From Paragyromitra xinjiangensis (lineage: Eukaryota; Ascomycota; Pezizomycetes; Pezizales; Discinaceae): a DNA stretch of 64,000 bases. How positions within the stretch are numbered: position 1 is the stretch's first letter; the number at the start of each line of letters is the position of its first letter. Both the position numbers and the translations under genes were made by a program. The DNA lies in assembly GCA_038503065.1 (NCBI GenBank), contig JBCAMK010000018.1, positions 248,001 through 312,000 of the forward strand. The letters run 5' to 3'. Below are positions 36,140 to 47,400 of the stretch, in pieces. The notes beneath the pieces are model-generated. The model saw nothing but the letters and a program-made list of their open reading frames with translations, searched no databases and was not told the origin of the DNA.

Positions 36140-39010
36140 TGTGAGATTTTGGATGGGTTTCTGGTAATAGAGAGGGATTTAGCGTTGTGGTCTGTTGTTG
36201 TCGGCTGAGAGGAGAGAAAATGGCCGATAGGCGTTGGGAGTCTGTTCTTTTGACAATTGGTGTTGTTGCCTTGTCACCGCACATAAATCGACCTTTTCTG
36301 TGGCTTGCGTGCCTTGTAGGATAACTTGTTGTGCTTCACAATAACAACAAGAACTCCGCCTTCTAGGCATAGATCACACTAATAAACGGGGAGCTGCCGT
36401 AGTCTGGGTTGTCATTACCGTAAACTAAAAAAATGAACCGTGAGAATTTATTGCGTCTTGTTCCTCAATGGATAATCATCGGTGGTATCATTGCCCCCAC
36501 CGCAGCCCAAGCTGAAACGCTGACGGTCGATTACGAGCATCTTGTATCCACGCTGCAATCATCCACCATTCCTTATCTTGTTGATACTAAAAGTAAGCTC
36601 AATCTAAAGTTCCAAAATTCTCTGGAAGCCTCCACAGCATACATCGTAGACAAACAGCTAATAATTTCAATCGAAACAGCTTGTATCTAGTGTCTTCTAT
36701 TGGATTTTACCTATCTCGTCGACCAAAGCTACCTTCCATCAACTACGTATAACATCCATTAGGAAATGGGCAACTACTTACCCATCATAAAGCCTCTATC
36801 ATCGCAGCTCCCCACCTCCTCCACAAACTATTTTATTTTTCCCTCTATTCCAATAGCAGCCTCGTTCAACATATGTATCAAATTCATACCACGGCTAACC
36901 CCTGTTCCTATCTCTAGGTCTCCGGTAGAATCTTTCTGCATTACCTTACGGCCAGTATGTACATCCTAGATGGGGAAATCTATGACAAGTCCGGCCGTGA
37001 TAATGGTATCTGTTCAGGAAACTAGACTGCCTAACTAAATACAAGGAAATCTATAGTAACGATATCGTTTCGTTAATTAGGCGGCCTTAAACACTGTGAG
37101 GAAAGAGGATGAGTACCATAAATACTCACAATGGAAGAATTTCAGGTAAGATGATTCGTAGGCTAGTGTAGGCACCCCTGACCTAATGGACTGTCTAAGG
37201 TTTGGTTTTAATAACTATGCTGTAGGCTCGTTCTTATCCCCTACTGCGTGTAGCTGCTGTACGGTATGGAGGGTGGGTACGAGAATATCTATGTTGAGAT
37301 GTTCATTCAAGCAAGAAACGATGTGTCGAAAAAGGATTAACGGAGGTGGAGGAAATCTCCTCAAAGTGCGGGAAGTGCTACATCCGCCTCATAAGGATTT
37401 AGGTTATAGGAATATTCGCCTAATAAGAATATGCGGCACGGCCCGGTCAGAGACTATCTGTGCGCCAGTAATTAATTCACTGTAAGAATACCTACATGTA
37501 CCTATTCCATACGTGTAGGTTTACTCCAATGCCAAAATTCAAAAAAATATGCATCTAGGTAGTCTCGTGTCCAACCCCACTACGCAGCTTGTTACGTACC
37601 TCTAGGTATTTTTAAAAAATGGGTATTTCTCTTCCACAAAAGCCCCCGTTTTAATACTTGATTCTCACACTTGATATCTCCGTACATGCATGTATCTAAC
37701 CCTCGGCTAGATAGCTCAACTCCTTCCGCTAAGGCGCCTCATTCCGCTCAGGCATCCGATCGCTACAATGCCAATGCAGACCCTAGCCTCGGACCCTAGC
37801 CTCGGAAACAGAGGCAAATATGCCAGGAAAGATTCGACACATGATACGCACCGAATTTCTGTGGGTCGCATACGTAGCAATATATTCATGCTACTATTGA
37901 ATCCGAGGATAGCGATACAGGTCTGAGAGATAGGGTAAACGCAGGTGTTTACAATTTCAAGTATCGTCCACTGCCTTTGGGTGAGTTTCCATCACGCCGA
38001 AAAACTGATACTTCTGAAGGTTGGCTGCTTCGAACAAGCAAATGCACCTCATCGGCCCAACTATAACTGCACAAGCCGAAAGGAGAGGGGTGCATAATGA
38101 CATTACTATATATTCTACTCAATCTGGTTGGAGGCTTCACGCCTACTAGGAATCTAAAAATTTGAGGTGGCAATGCATGAACGTAATCTCATTAGATATC
38201 TGTTCTAGCGTCTATGGAAGTTTCAGTCTATGTTCTGAGCCAACACCCCACCTGACCCTTTGTGATTATTCCTTTACACAATTCCACCAGTGAAGATGGA
38301 TCATCTACATAGGAGATCAATAGCATTCACTTGTCAAATGTACTTGCTATAGCTAACGAGAATTGTTGAACCAACTCTTTTCATGAAAAAATAGGATACC
38401 CCTCCCCGCTTTAGCGGTCTCGCTAGGATCTTCACGCCGGGTTTGCCAAGGGCCACACAACTTATTCCGGTTACTTTCCCGCGCAGCAAACAATTGATAA
38501 GACCATATTGATAGGGCGATCTGCGTGACATGTCTTGTCTTCCGTTACGAAGTAACCAAAGTAGGCCCCACCACTGGTCGCACATCTCCGATAGCGTTGC
38601 GCTAGAAAATTTAGTAGCTCGCGTGGAATTCTTAATTGATACGGCATACAGCCCCACCTTGGCTATATACGATGGTGGGGCATGCTGGCCTCCGCAACAT
38701 TTTTCCGCTCAAAACTGTGAATCGACGACCCACCCTAGAAATTGGAATACGGCGGCGCCCGTGGTACACTTGCCAGGGTATTATAATTTTCGCATCGGAA
38801 GAGGAGACAAGGAAGTGGCTATCTAGAATGACACACCTAGGGCCTGCATCAATGAAAAATTAAGCAGCACGAAGAGGCATAATAATGTAGGAACCCGAGC
38901 ATAAATGGTGCCTCGCCCCTCCCTTATCCTCCGTTCGTCTAGATCTACTCCAAGTTCTTCCAGAGAAGAGTATCAAACATCCAGTAAATTGGTTTCAATT
39001 GTCGCCAATC
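36140..39010. other. Gene-poor region of about 2.9 kb
   Basis: No gene is supported. The plus ORF 36433-36690 (85 residues) has a hydrophobic start (WIIIGGIIAPTAAQA) that could mimic a signal peptide, but there is no other sign of coding. A copy of a dispersed repeat lies at about 37558-37605. Confidence 0.4.
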
Positions 39011-40617
39011 ATGTTCTACTCACTCAATCTTGTGCTTCCTCTCTTGATGCTTCCGCTTGGTGGGCTTGCTCAAGAGACGATTCACGGTGCTGTTGTTTTC
39101 TCCCGCCACGGAGATCGTACAGCGAAAATCACTCCGCCTACAAGATTGACAGCTGTCGGTAAGAATCAGCTGTATAGCTCGGGGTCATTCTACCGCTCCC
39201 GATACATTGATACCAATTCGACCAAAATTACGGGAATTAGCGTAGAGGAGATTGCTGCCTCTCAGCTGTACGCAGCTGCCCCCGACCAGGTTAGCAATCA
39301 GCCTAATCATAGGCTCGCACTCGGATAACTACTACTGAACTTGCCACTAAACACATAAAACAAGACCTTCGAATAATTGCTAACAGAACTTATTTATGAT
39401 AGGACCTTCTCGTCAACTCTGGACAGGCCTTTCTCCAAGGGCTTTATCCTCCATTCACTGGCATCTCGACACAAGGCGCAACGGAAATTATTGCGAACGG
39501 CAGCGCAGTTACACCACCTCTCTCAGGACTGCAATATGCTACGCTTCACACAGTCCCAGACACCGACTCATCCACAATATGGCTGAAAGGTGATGACGGT
39601 TGCCCACAATACACCGACGCCGGGGAGAACTTCAACACTTCTGCGGAATACACGAGACTACAAGCCTCAACTAAAAGTTTCTACGAGTCCTTCTCCGACA
39701 TCCTCGATGGCCTATTCTCGCGAAGCGGAATGAGCTACGCCAACGCATACCCCATATTTGATTATATCAACGTTGGCATGGTCCACAACGACACTATCGC
39801 ATCTCGTGTCAGTGCTGCCCAATTATTCCAGCTCCAAACCCTTGCGGACTTGCAGCAATGGGCACTCAATGGTAACATCACCTCGGTGAAAAACCCTGGA
39901 GTGCTTCCAATTGGTGGCCGTACCTTTGCAACCAAAATCACTACACAGCTGTCGTCTATCATCGACTCCAAGGGCACCAAAAATAAGTTCTCATTGTTGG
40001 TGGGCTCTTACGATACCTTTTTGTCCTTCTTCGCTTTGTCCCAGCTGCCCAGCGCCAACAGCAACTTCTTTGGCCTTCCTGGATACGCCGGTACTATGGC
40101 GTTTGAGTTGATCTCCTACTCGAGCGACAGTGCGTTCCCGAAAGACACCAAGGACCTTTACGTTCGTTTCCTCTTCCGCAATGGCACAGACAGCGCGAGC
40201 CCTCTGAGCGAATATCCCTTGTTTGGTCGCAGCCACGATAACGCTGTAATGCCATGGGCTGATTTCCAAGACGCGATGACTGGTATATCTGTCTCCTCAC
40301 TGTCGGAATGGTGCACACTCTGCAATGCCACAGAATCCTTCTGCCCGCTAGAATCATCATCGACAAATGCCAGCACCGCCTCAGCCAACAACTCTAAAAA
40401 GTCCCAGCCTCTATCCCCTGCTGTCGCCGGTGTTGTCGGTGCGATCTGTGCGCTCGCAGCAGTCGCCTTAGTTGCAGTACTCGCGATGGTCGCATTCGGT
40501 ATGCGCTTTGCTAAACCTAAGAAGGCCGCGAGCCAGAATGAATTCGGGGCTGGTGAAAAGGTAGACAACGCAAGTAGTGTAGGCGGGAGCAGTGTTCACC
40601 ACCCGAACAAGATTTAA
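39011..40617 (+). CDS. Membrane-anchored histidine-phosphatase-family protein (acid phosphatase/phytase-like)
   Basis: Two exons, 39011-39289 and 39403-40617, give 497 residues. A signal peptide covers about residues 1-20 (MFYSLNLVLPLLMLPLGGLA). The catalytic motif RHGDRT (32-37) carries the phospho-accepting histidine of the histidine acid phosphatase clade. Several N-glycosylation sequons are present (NST, NGS, NDT, NGT, NAS). The place where the family usually has an HD proton-donor pair reads GSYDTFLSFF (about 294-303), so the Asp is kept but the His is Tyr. Cysteines in EWCTLCNATESFC precede a Ser/Asn-rich linker. A transmembrane helix (about 433-460) and a short basic cytosolic tail follow. 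It is likely a plasma-membrane or wall-facing ectophosphatase; substrate unknown. The TTG-initiated extension of the frame upstream of 39011 was rejected. Confidence 0.88.
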
Positions 40618-43038
40618 ACCTAGCAAAGTTAGGGTGCCAAGGAGGTCCCGTAAACCCCTTGTGGTTTCTCTTTCTACCTTCACACTTTTTTTGTAGTTAT
40701 TTCTTTGACGTCATGAATTTTCTTATGGTGACGAAATTATGATTTTGGACGAGCTGGGAGTTTGGTGGTCTCTTTCTTCCGGTGTTTGGAACCGGGGGTT
40801 GTTACATGTATCTAGCAGACGGGAATACGGCCGGAAATGATAAGAAAAGTTCAAACCGCTCTCGTAACTTTTTCTCGCGGCGGGGTAATAAGATGCGAGT
40901 GATGCATGGAGTTTTTTTACCGCATTTAAAAACCCCAATTGCAAAAACATCCTTGTCAACAGGGGTTCCGGTTCTTCGGAATGAATGTGAAAGCAGAATC
41001 GTGATAGAAACCCACGGATCTCCTGTTTCAATTCTTTGCCGGCTACACATTACCGACACGTCCCCGGAGTAGACGTAATGCGATCCAGATCGCTCGCTAG
41101 GCATCCTTTGTAAAGCGGCCAAGTCCTTTACAAATGGGCAATCGATCGCAAAGAGAGTAGGCGAACCAGCCTATGAAATGAGACTAGTAAATCACTGATA
41201 TCACAATTCTCGGTACCACAAAAAAGTTGACAAGACGAAGCTAGTAGCAGGAAGTAACTGCCGGGGAAATCTCGGAAGCGGATGGAATTGAACCTCAAAT
41301 CTTTCTACTTCTCTATAGAATGAGATTAGTGTCCCCTAGACATATTTAAGAAATTCCGTAAGAAAAGAAAGGAATCTAATCGACCCTCTACGAACCATCA
41401 ACTCGTCCCACAGGTTTAAACCCATCTCACAACACGATTAGCTCCTTGTCTCATATCCATCTAACATACCCTCGACAGTCTCAAGGCATAAAAGTAATAA
41501 TCCAGCATAAAAACGCCTCCGGTAATTCCCTAAACCCATGCATGTACCATAGAGACTTGCAACCCATTTCATCAAACCCGCCTTGTAGGAACCCTGCCTA
41601 GGTCCAAGTTAAAGGAACGTATCTATCCTTGGGATTCACTCAGCTCCACAGAGAACCCGGTGGTCAACCCCATACACCCGCCATAACCCAAAGTGTTGGA
41701 TGCGCGTATGAATTACTAATCAAACAATCAACCCCGATGCATAACTTTGTATCTCCAGCTTGGCTTTACAGTAGTTCTAATTGCGTGATGAATAAAATAA
41801 AGCTTGGTCCAAGTCTCGATCACAGATTACAGCTCGGCTGGAACCCAGTAAAGTATGGCTACAAACGTCATACTAATTGATAAAAGCTCCGCCGAATGTT
41901 CTCTAGTAATAGCATTGGGGACAGCTTTGGAATATACAAGGTATTATGTAGTTTGTGAGTACGAAGTCAGGTTACGTAATCGTAGGAGTAAAGCCAGCTT
42001 ATATACATTTAGTATCGAGTGAGTGAGACTTCTCTCCCCATGTACCCACTACTTCAACAGAACAAGAGTAAACTTAATCACTGAAGCATAAGAGTGGTAG
42101 AAATGAATCTTAAGCTCAAACGGATCATGTCCAAGTTATTCAAATACGAAAGGCATAGTTTTACCACTACCCACACATAGAGGTAAAAAATCAATACAAA
42201 TCAATACGAGACGCAGCATAGCTCGAGACACCACATTCCTCCCCAACAGTAACATCTAACACACCCCACCAGCTAGATCATCACGCATCACTCGCCAAGT
42301 GATCCTCCATGACTCACTCGGCCGACCCATCAAAACAGCACACCAGAACAAAAACAGCTACAGCTCCTAAAATCATAAATTCAATTCTTTATTCAAAACA
42401 TCTACAATTATCCAACAGTCTACACCCTTCAATGATATGTGCCTCACACTCAAACCGCATCCCGGAATCTAGACATTCAAGTCCTCTATCGAGCATGGTC
42501 TGCAGTGCGAGCCCCAATAACCGGATTCAATCGGAAGGGGTGGATTATTCTGCGCCATTCGTTTACCTCAGGAACCGTAAGAGAGACGTGAAGTCTGGGC
42601 GGTTGATGAGGAGATAAATAGGCGGGGGTTCACAGTATGGGGTGGGGGCTTGGGTGGGTAAAGGTCGGTAGGTGGTGTTCTAGAAGTTAGTGGTGTTGAA
42701 AAGTAATGAAATGGCTGGAGGTGTTGACGGGTGTTGAGATTCTCCTTTTGATGAAAATGCCGCCCCAGAACCTTGTTGATATACAACCAGATGACAAGAA
42801 AATGATTCCTGCCCTGTCCCTCAATGCCTGCCTGTACACCACCCAACAACCGTCCCTCAAAACCGTAGATCCGGTAAACCTCAACCCAACCCACATCTTC
42901 AAAACACAAGATTAGGACACAAAAAAAAGACGAATACCCATTTAGCCCGACATGTAAAATTTACTTTTGTATTTCATCACCCCTGGCGGAATCAAAAAAA
43001 AAAAAACCTCATGAAAAACCCATTTTAAAAGTGTTTTT
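40618..43038. other. Gene-poor region of about 2.4 kb
   Basis: Only short unsupported ORFs. At about 41109-41141 a segment (TTTGTAAAGCGGCC ... TTTACAAATGGG) resembles the right end of the inverted-repeat element at 13261-13784 and may be a relic end of the same family. Confidence 0.4.
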
Positions 43039-43634
43039 TTATTCCTTGTTCTTCCCCTTATCACCCTCCTTAGCCTTCCCACCCTTCCTCTCCAAGATGC
43101 TGTCCCGATCCTTATCGATCTTGAGCTTGGTAATCTGGACCTTGCTCGGGTGGATACCGACGGGGACGGACTGGCCGTTTACCTTCTCCCTGGTAACACG
43201 CTCGATGTGGATGACGTATTTCAGGCGGTAGACGGAGATGACCTTGCCTTCACGACCCTTGAGCGAGCCACGGGTGATGATGACCTCGTCGTCCTTACGG
43301 ATGGGGATTGAGCGGACCTGTGGATTGTTAGAAGTGGGATTCTTTTTTTCTGAGGTGCTGGGGAGGTTGTACGTTGTATTGGGCGCGGAGCTCCTTGGAG
43401 AGAGGGGCCGACATGATGACACGGCGGACGGAGGAGGGGGCGCTGAAGTGCGCCTTCCTCGACTTGCGACGCGAGGACGCGAGGGCTGGATGTTGGGTGG
43501 TTCGTTAGTTACATTTCCCACCATGTACCCATAATTCCTGCCACCGCCATCGCCAAAAGTCCAATCCAGATTTTTTCAATTCCTCCAGACAGCTAGCAGC
43601 AGGGAGATATCATACCGGAATTTTGCTTGGTCAT
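43039..43634 (-). CDS. rpl26: 60S ribosomal protein L26 (uL24)
   Basis: A large-subunit ribosomal protein near the peptide exit tunnel. Exons on the minus strand: 43634-43616 (19 nt), 43485-43373 and 43317-43039, giving 136 residues. The conserved start ([20 protein letters not shown]) and [20 protein letters not shown] lead into the KOW motif region [40 protein letters not shown] and [14 protein letters not shown] follow. A K/G/E-rich tail ends the protein. Intron lengths are 130 and 55 nt. A tiny first exon is typical of fungal ribosomal protein genes. Full length and certain. Confidence 0.96.
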
Positions 43635-44429
43635 TTTTGTCGAGAGGGTGGGGTTGTCGTCGGTTGGTGTCGAGATGGGGCCGCTGGGTGTGTGATTGTC
43701 GTGAAAACCAGCGTTCGTCGGGGGTGGAGTTTCCGCTATGCAACGGGGGGGTGGATGGTGGTGTGGTGTGTGATTTGCTCGAAACGGGGAGGAGCAGTCA
43801 TATGTGGGTTGTGCCCTAAGACGTGTCGGAGGGCAACTGCTATCAGATCCTATGAGATCAGATTATACCAGATTAGATCCCCAATCAGGAACAGCGGATC
43901 AGATAAACGGATGGCCCCAGCCACCTGCATCGCTAGTTAAGGGCTAGGGTTTTGCTATACTAGAGATCCTCCTCTCCGTCTGACGTCTGCAGTTGAATCA
44001 CGTTCTCTCGCGACGAAGCATGAATGCTATATCTGATGGTCTGCCGTACAAGACTGGAGACTTTCTTTAATCTTAATAATTCACCTTGATATCTACTGCA
44101 TCTGTCTGTCTGTCGCTGTGTTTGTTCCACTCTCATCCCATCAGCGTTGTTGCCCCTGGTGATAGGATTTGGATTCAACAGGTTCACCAGACTATCACTC
44201 ACACGATCCTGAACCACCACCTATCACATTACCGTAGCCTACGAAACCTCCCCCCCCCCCAGCACAGACCAAACACTGCTTACCGTCGCCACCCCTTCAC
44301 CAACGTGAACCAGCCCCCCGGACGCGAACCGCACAGCTGTATGTACGTCGTTCACGACAAGAGAAATTGCCCACCCCACGCGTTAAAGGCTTATATACTG
44401 ACGCGTATATTCAGGCATCTCTTCATTCT
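43635..44429. promoter_or_regulatory. Divergent region between RPL26 and the large C2H2 gene
   Basis: Holds the RPL26 promoter (minus) and the leader of the gene starting at 44430. A C10 run occurs near 44251-44260. No specific regulatory motif is claimed. Confidence 0.35.
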
Positions 44430-47400
44430 ATGGCGTCTAACAACGCTTCATACCCATACCAACAGCGCCCTTCTCAGGGTCAGGGTTTCCAGCAACAGGG
44501 TGGATACAACCGGCCACCGCAGGAATATTCGACACCCACCCAGCGATGGCCAGACTACCCAGCGCCGCAGAATCAATACGAGCAGCCACAACACCGGCAG
44601 CCGGTGAACATGGGAGGACCCGTAGGGGCTGGTAGGACTGGGGGAAACAATAATTCTCGAGATACGGTGATGGGGGGGATGTCAACTGGTGGCACGGCGC
44701 AAGGAACCACGCGAACAGCAAGCCCAACACCAGGTCATAGCGCTCGTCAGAGCCAGGAGTTTGGCGCATACCCTAACTACACTATCGGCAACACTATTGC
44801 ATCTCATGTGCAGTCCTACGCACAGCAGACCCCGACTTCAATCGTGGATATGGCCCCTCTATCCTCTAGTGGCCCCCCTAGTAGAGCACCCACTACAACA
44901 GCCGCGCAGCCGCTCAATGGGTACCAGTATACGGGGAACTTCGGCCAGACTACATCAGCGATGGATATACCACTACCGTATCGAACCAGCGGCGGGCGTG
45001 TGGAGGAGTATTTTGACTACACCTCCGAACCGACGACTGGCACGACGGGGTATGGTGGGGTTTATCAAACGGCAGATCCAGCACGGACAGCAGCAGGTTA
45101 TGGCTCGATATATCAAACGGCAGACGGTACACGCAATGCCCAGGCCGCCTCATCGGGATATTCGCCGTTATACCAAAGTGATGTTACCCGCCAGCAGACG
45201 GCGGCATCGGGATATGGGTCGGTGTATCAGACGCAACAAGCTGGAAGACAAGGGGCGCGGACAGTCACGCCAGTACAGACACAGCACCAACCACAACCAC
45301 CACATACCGTAACGCCCGCGCAGACCCAACGCCAACCACGAACGGTCACCCCGTCACAAACCCAGCACCAATCATCACGAACCGTTACGTCCCAGACACG
45401 GCAGGCCCCACAATCATACTCCCCCGCCACTACGGTCCAGCAGCCACAACAATCTCAATACGAGGCCTTCCCACCAACCCAGCGTACATCCACCCCCACT
45501 ATACCACAGCGAAATACTGCAACCCCGCCAACACCCACTACGACCCAACAACCCGCCTCCCAGCCAGCACCAGCCACAAAACCGCCAAAGGCTAAGCCAA
45601 AATCACGCGCAGACGGCCTCGTCATAAATTCTTGGGCCCCACCAGGATCAAATATAGGCACCTTCGCCAGTGAACATCCAGCCCAACGGGGGACAACATA
45701 TGAAGAGCAACATAATTTCCTAACGTCACAAAATACATCAAGGTCAGAACCCACAAGGGACGGGATGTCACAAACACCGTGGGAAGGGCGGTTGAAGAGA
45801 GATGTGGGACAGGCCCAGGGGACACAGCAGGCGGGGCATGTACAACAGCCACAAGGCCAGATTCAAGCTCAAGCGGTGCGGACATCGCAGATCTCACAAG
45901 CGCAACAGCCGCAGTCGTGGGGGGAAACTCATCCACCAGCGCAGGTAACTCGGCAAGCATCGGTGCCTCCAGCACCCATACCGCAACCTCAACCTCAAAA
46001 TCCACCCCAGTTTCAAGAGCAAAGGGAGATGTATCATCGACACACGAACCCGCAATCTCAGTATCATCACCACGCGCCACCTGTACCAACAACGTTGGGC
46101 TCATCCCCAATGGTTCAAACAGCGCCAGAGCCGGAGGTTCAGTACCCAACAATGCAGCCCCAAGCCCAACCTCTACCTCAGCCACAACCCCAATACCAAC
46201 AACAGCGTGAGCCAGAACCTCAACTACAAGCCCAACCTCAATACCAAACACCCCCTCCATCTCGACCCGAGCCCCCCCGAGAAGCCCCGCCCAGGGCACC
46301 ATCAGAGCCACGCGCACCGCCACCACTAAATAAAGAGCTAATGGAGCAGCAAATGAAGGTCATGGTGGAACGCATGCGGTACTATCAAGCGGCGGACCCA
46401 GCCACGTTTCAAGCTGTGTGGGATAATGTTAGGAAAAGTGCGCAGGCCGGACCAGTAATTACTGCGGGTAGCAGCAGTCATACTGGGGGAAATGAAGGGC
46501 AGGGAGGAGATAGGAAGGCAATTATGCCGTCTGCGACTGGAGGGAATATGGCGAGGTCGGAATCAACAGCAAGCGAGAGAACGGTGGTTTATACCCCGTC
46601 ACAGGCTCCACAGGTTCCGGTAGGTGGTGCGAAGCCGAATGCAAGTGCTGCAGGAGCTGCGGGAGCGAAAGTGGTTGACCAGACACCTCGATATGTCCAA
46701 CAGCATCAGGAGAGTCGACAAGTTCTGCCTCAGCAGGTTGAGAGCCCCACCCCAGCTCCATCAATACAGCATCTGCAGCCTCAACAGCCGCAAACTCAAC
46801 ACGTGCCTCCTTCTCAACCTCAACATCAGCCAGCCCCTGTGGTCCCAACACCCCAGAAATATAACACCCTGCCACCACCGCCACCACAGCCAGATGCAAT
46901 GCATATTCGTACCGCCAAGGCAGTCAGTAAATACCTTACCAAGACTTCCGGTCATTGTCTCCCAGAGGAAGTCATCATGGACCTTCTACACCGGATTAAG
47001 AGTTTCCCGGCGTTGTGTGATAAGCTCGAAGCAATGGGATACCAATTTCATAGAGGGAACTTTTCAAGATTTTTGTTGGCGGAAGTGGATGGGGATAAGG
47101 AGGAAGAAAAAGTGGAAGAGAAGGCAGTGGTGGAAGAGAAGGAGGTAGTAGTGGATATGATGGAAGTGGATGAGGCAGATGAAGGGTGCAGTAGGGTGTT
47201 GGGAGAGGTTGAGGATGATCAGGAGCAGATTATGCGGGAGATTAATGAAGCGAGGAACAAAGAGCTTCAAGCCGCCACAAGCTCGCCAACCCCCGTAATC
47301 CCCGCAGAAGCAACCACCCAGCCAGTTAAGAAGGGAAGAGGAAGACCGAGGAAATCGGCTGCCCCCACAAGTGCAAGTATTAACCTTCAGCAAGCCTCAT

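Noticed and set aside
36433..36690. 85-residue ORF with a signal-like start
   Set aside because: No further coding sign, no family, no conserved splice continuation.
41270..41345. tRNA-like B-box (GGTTCAATTCC on minus)
   Set aside because: The flanking bases do not form a T-arm stem and no A-box or acceptor stem is present.
44689..45312. 207-residue ORF on the plus strand
   Set aside because: Out-of-frame shadow of the large C2H2 gene.
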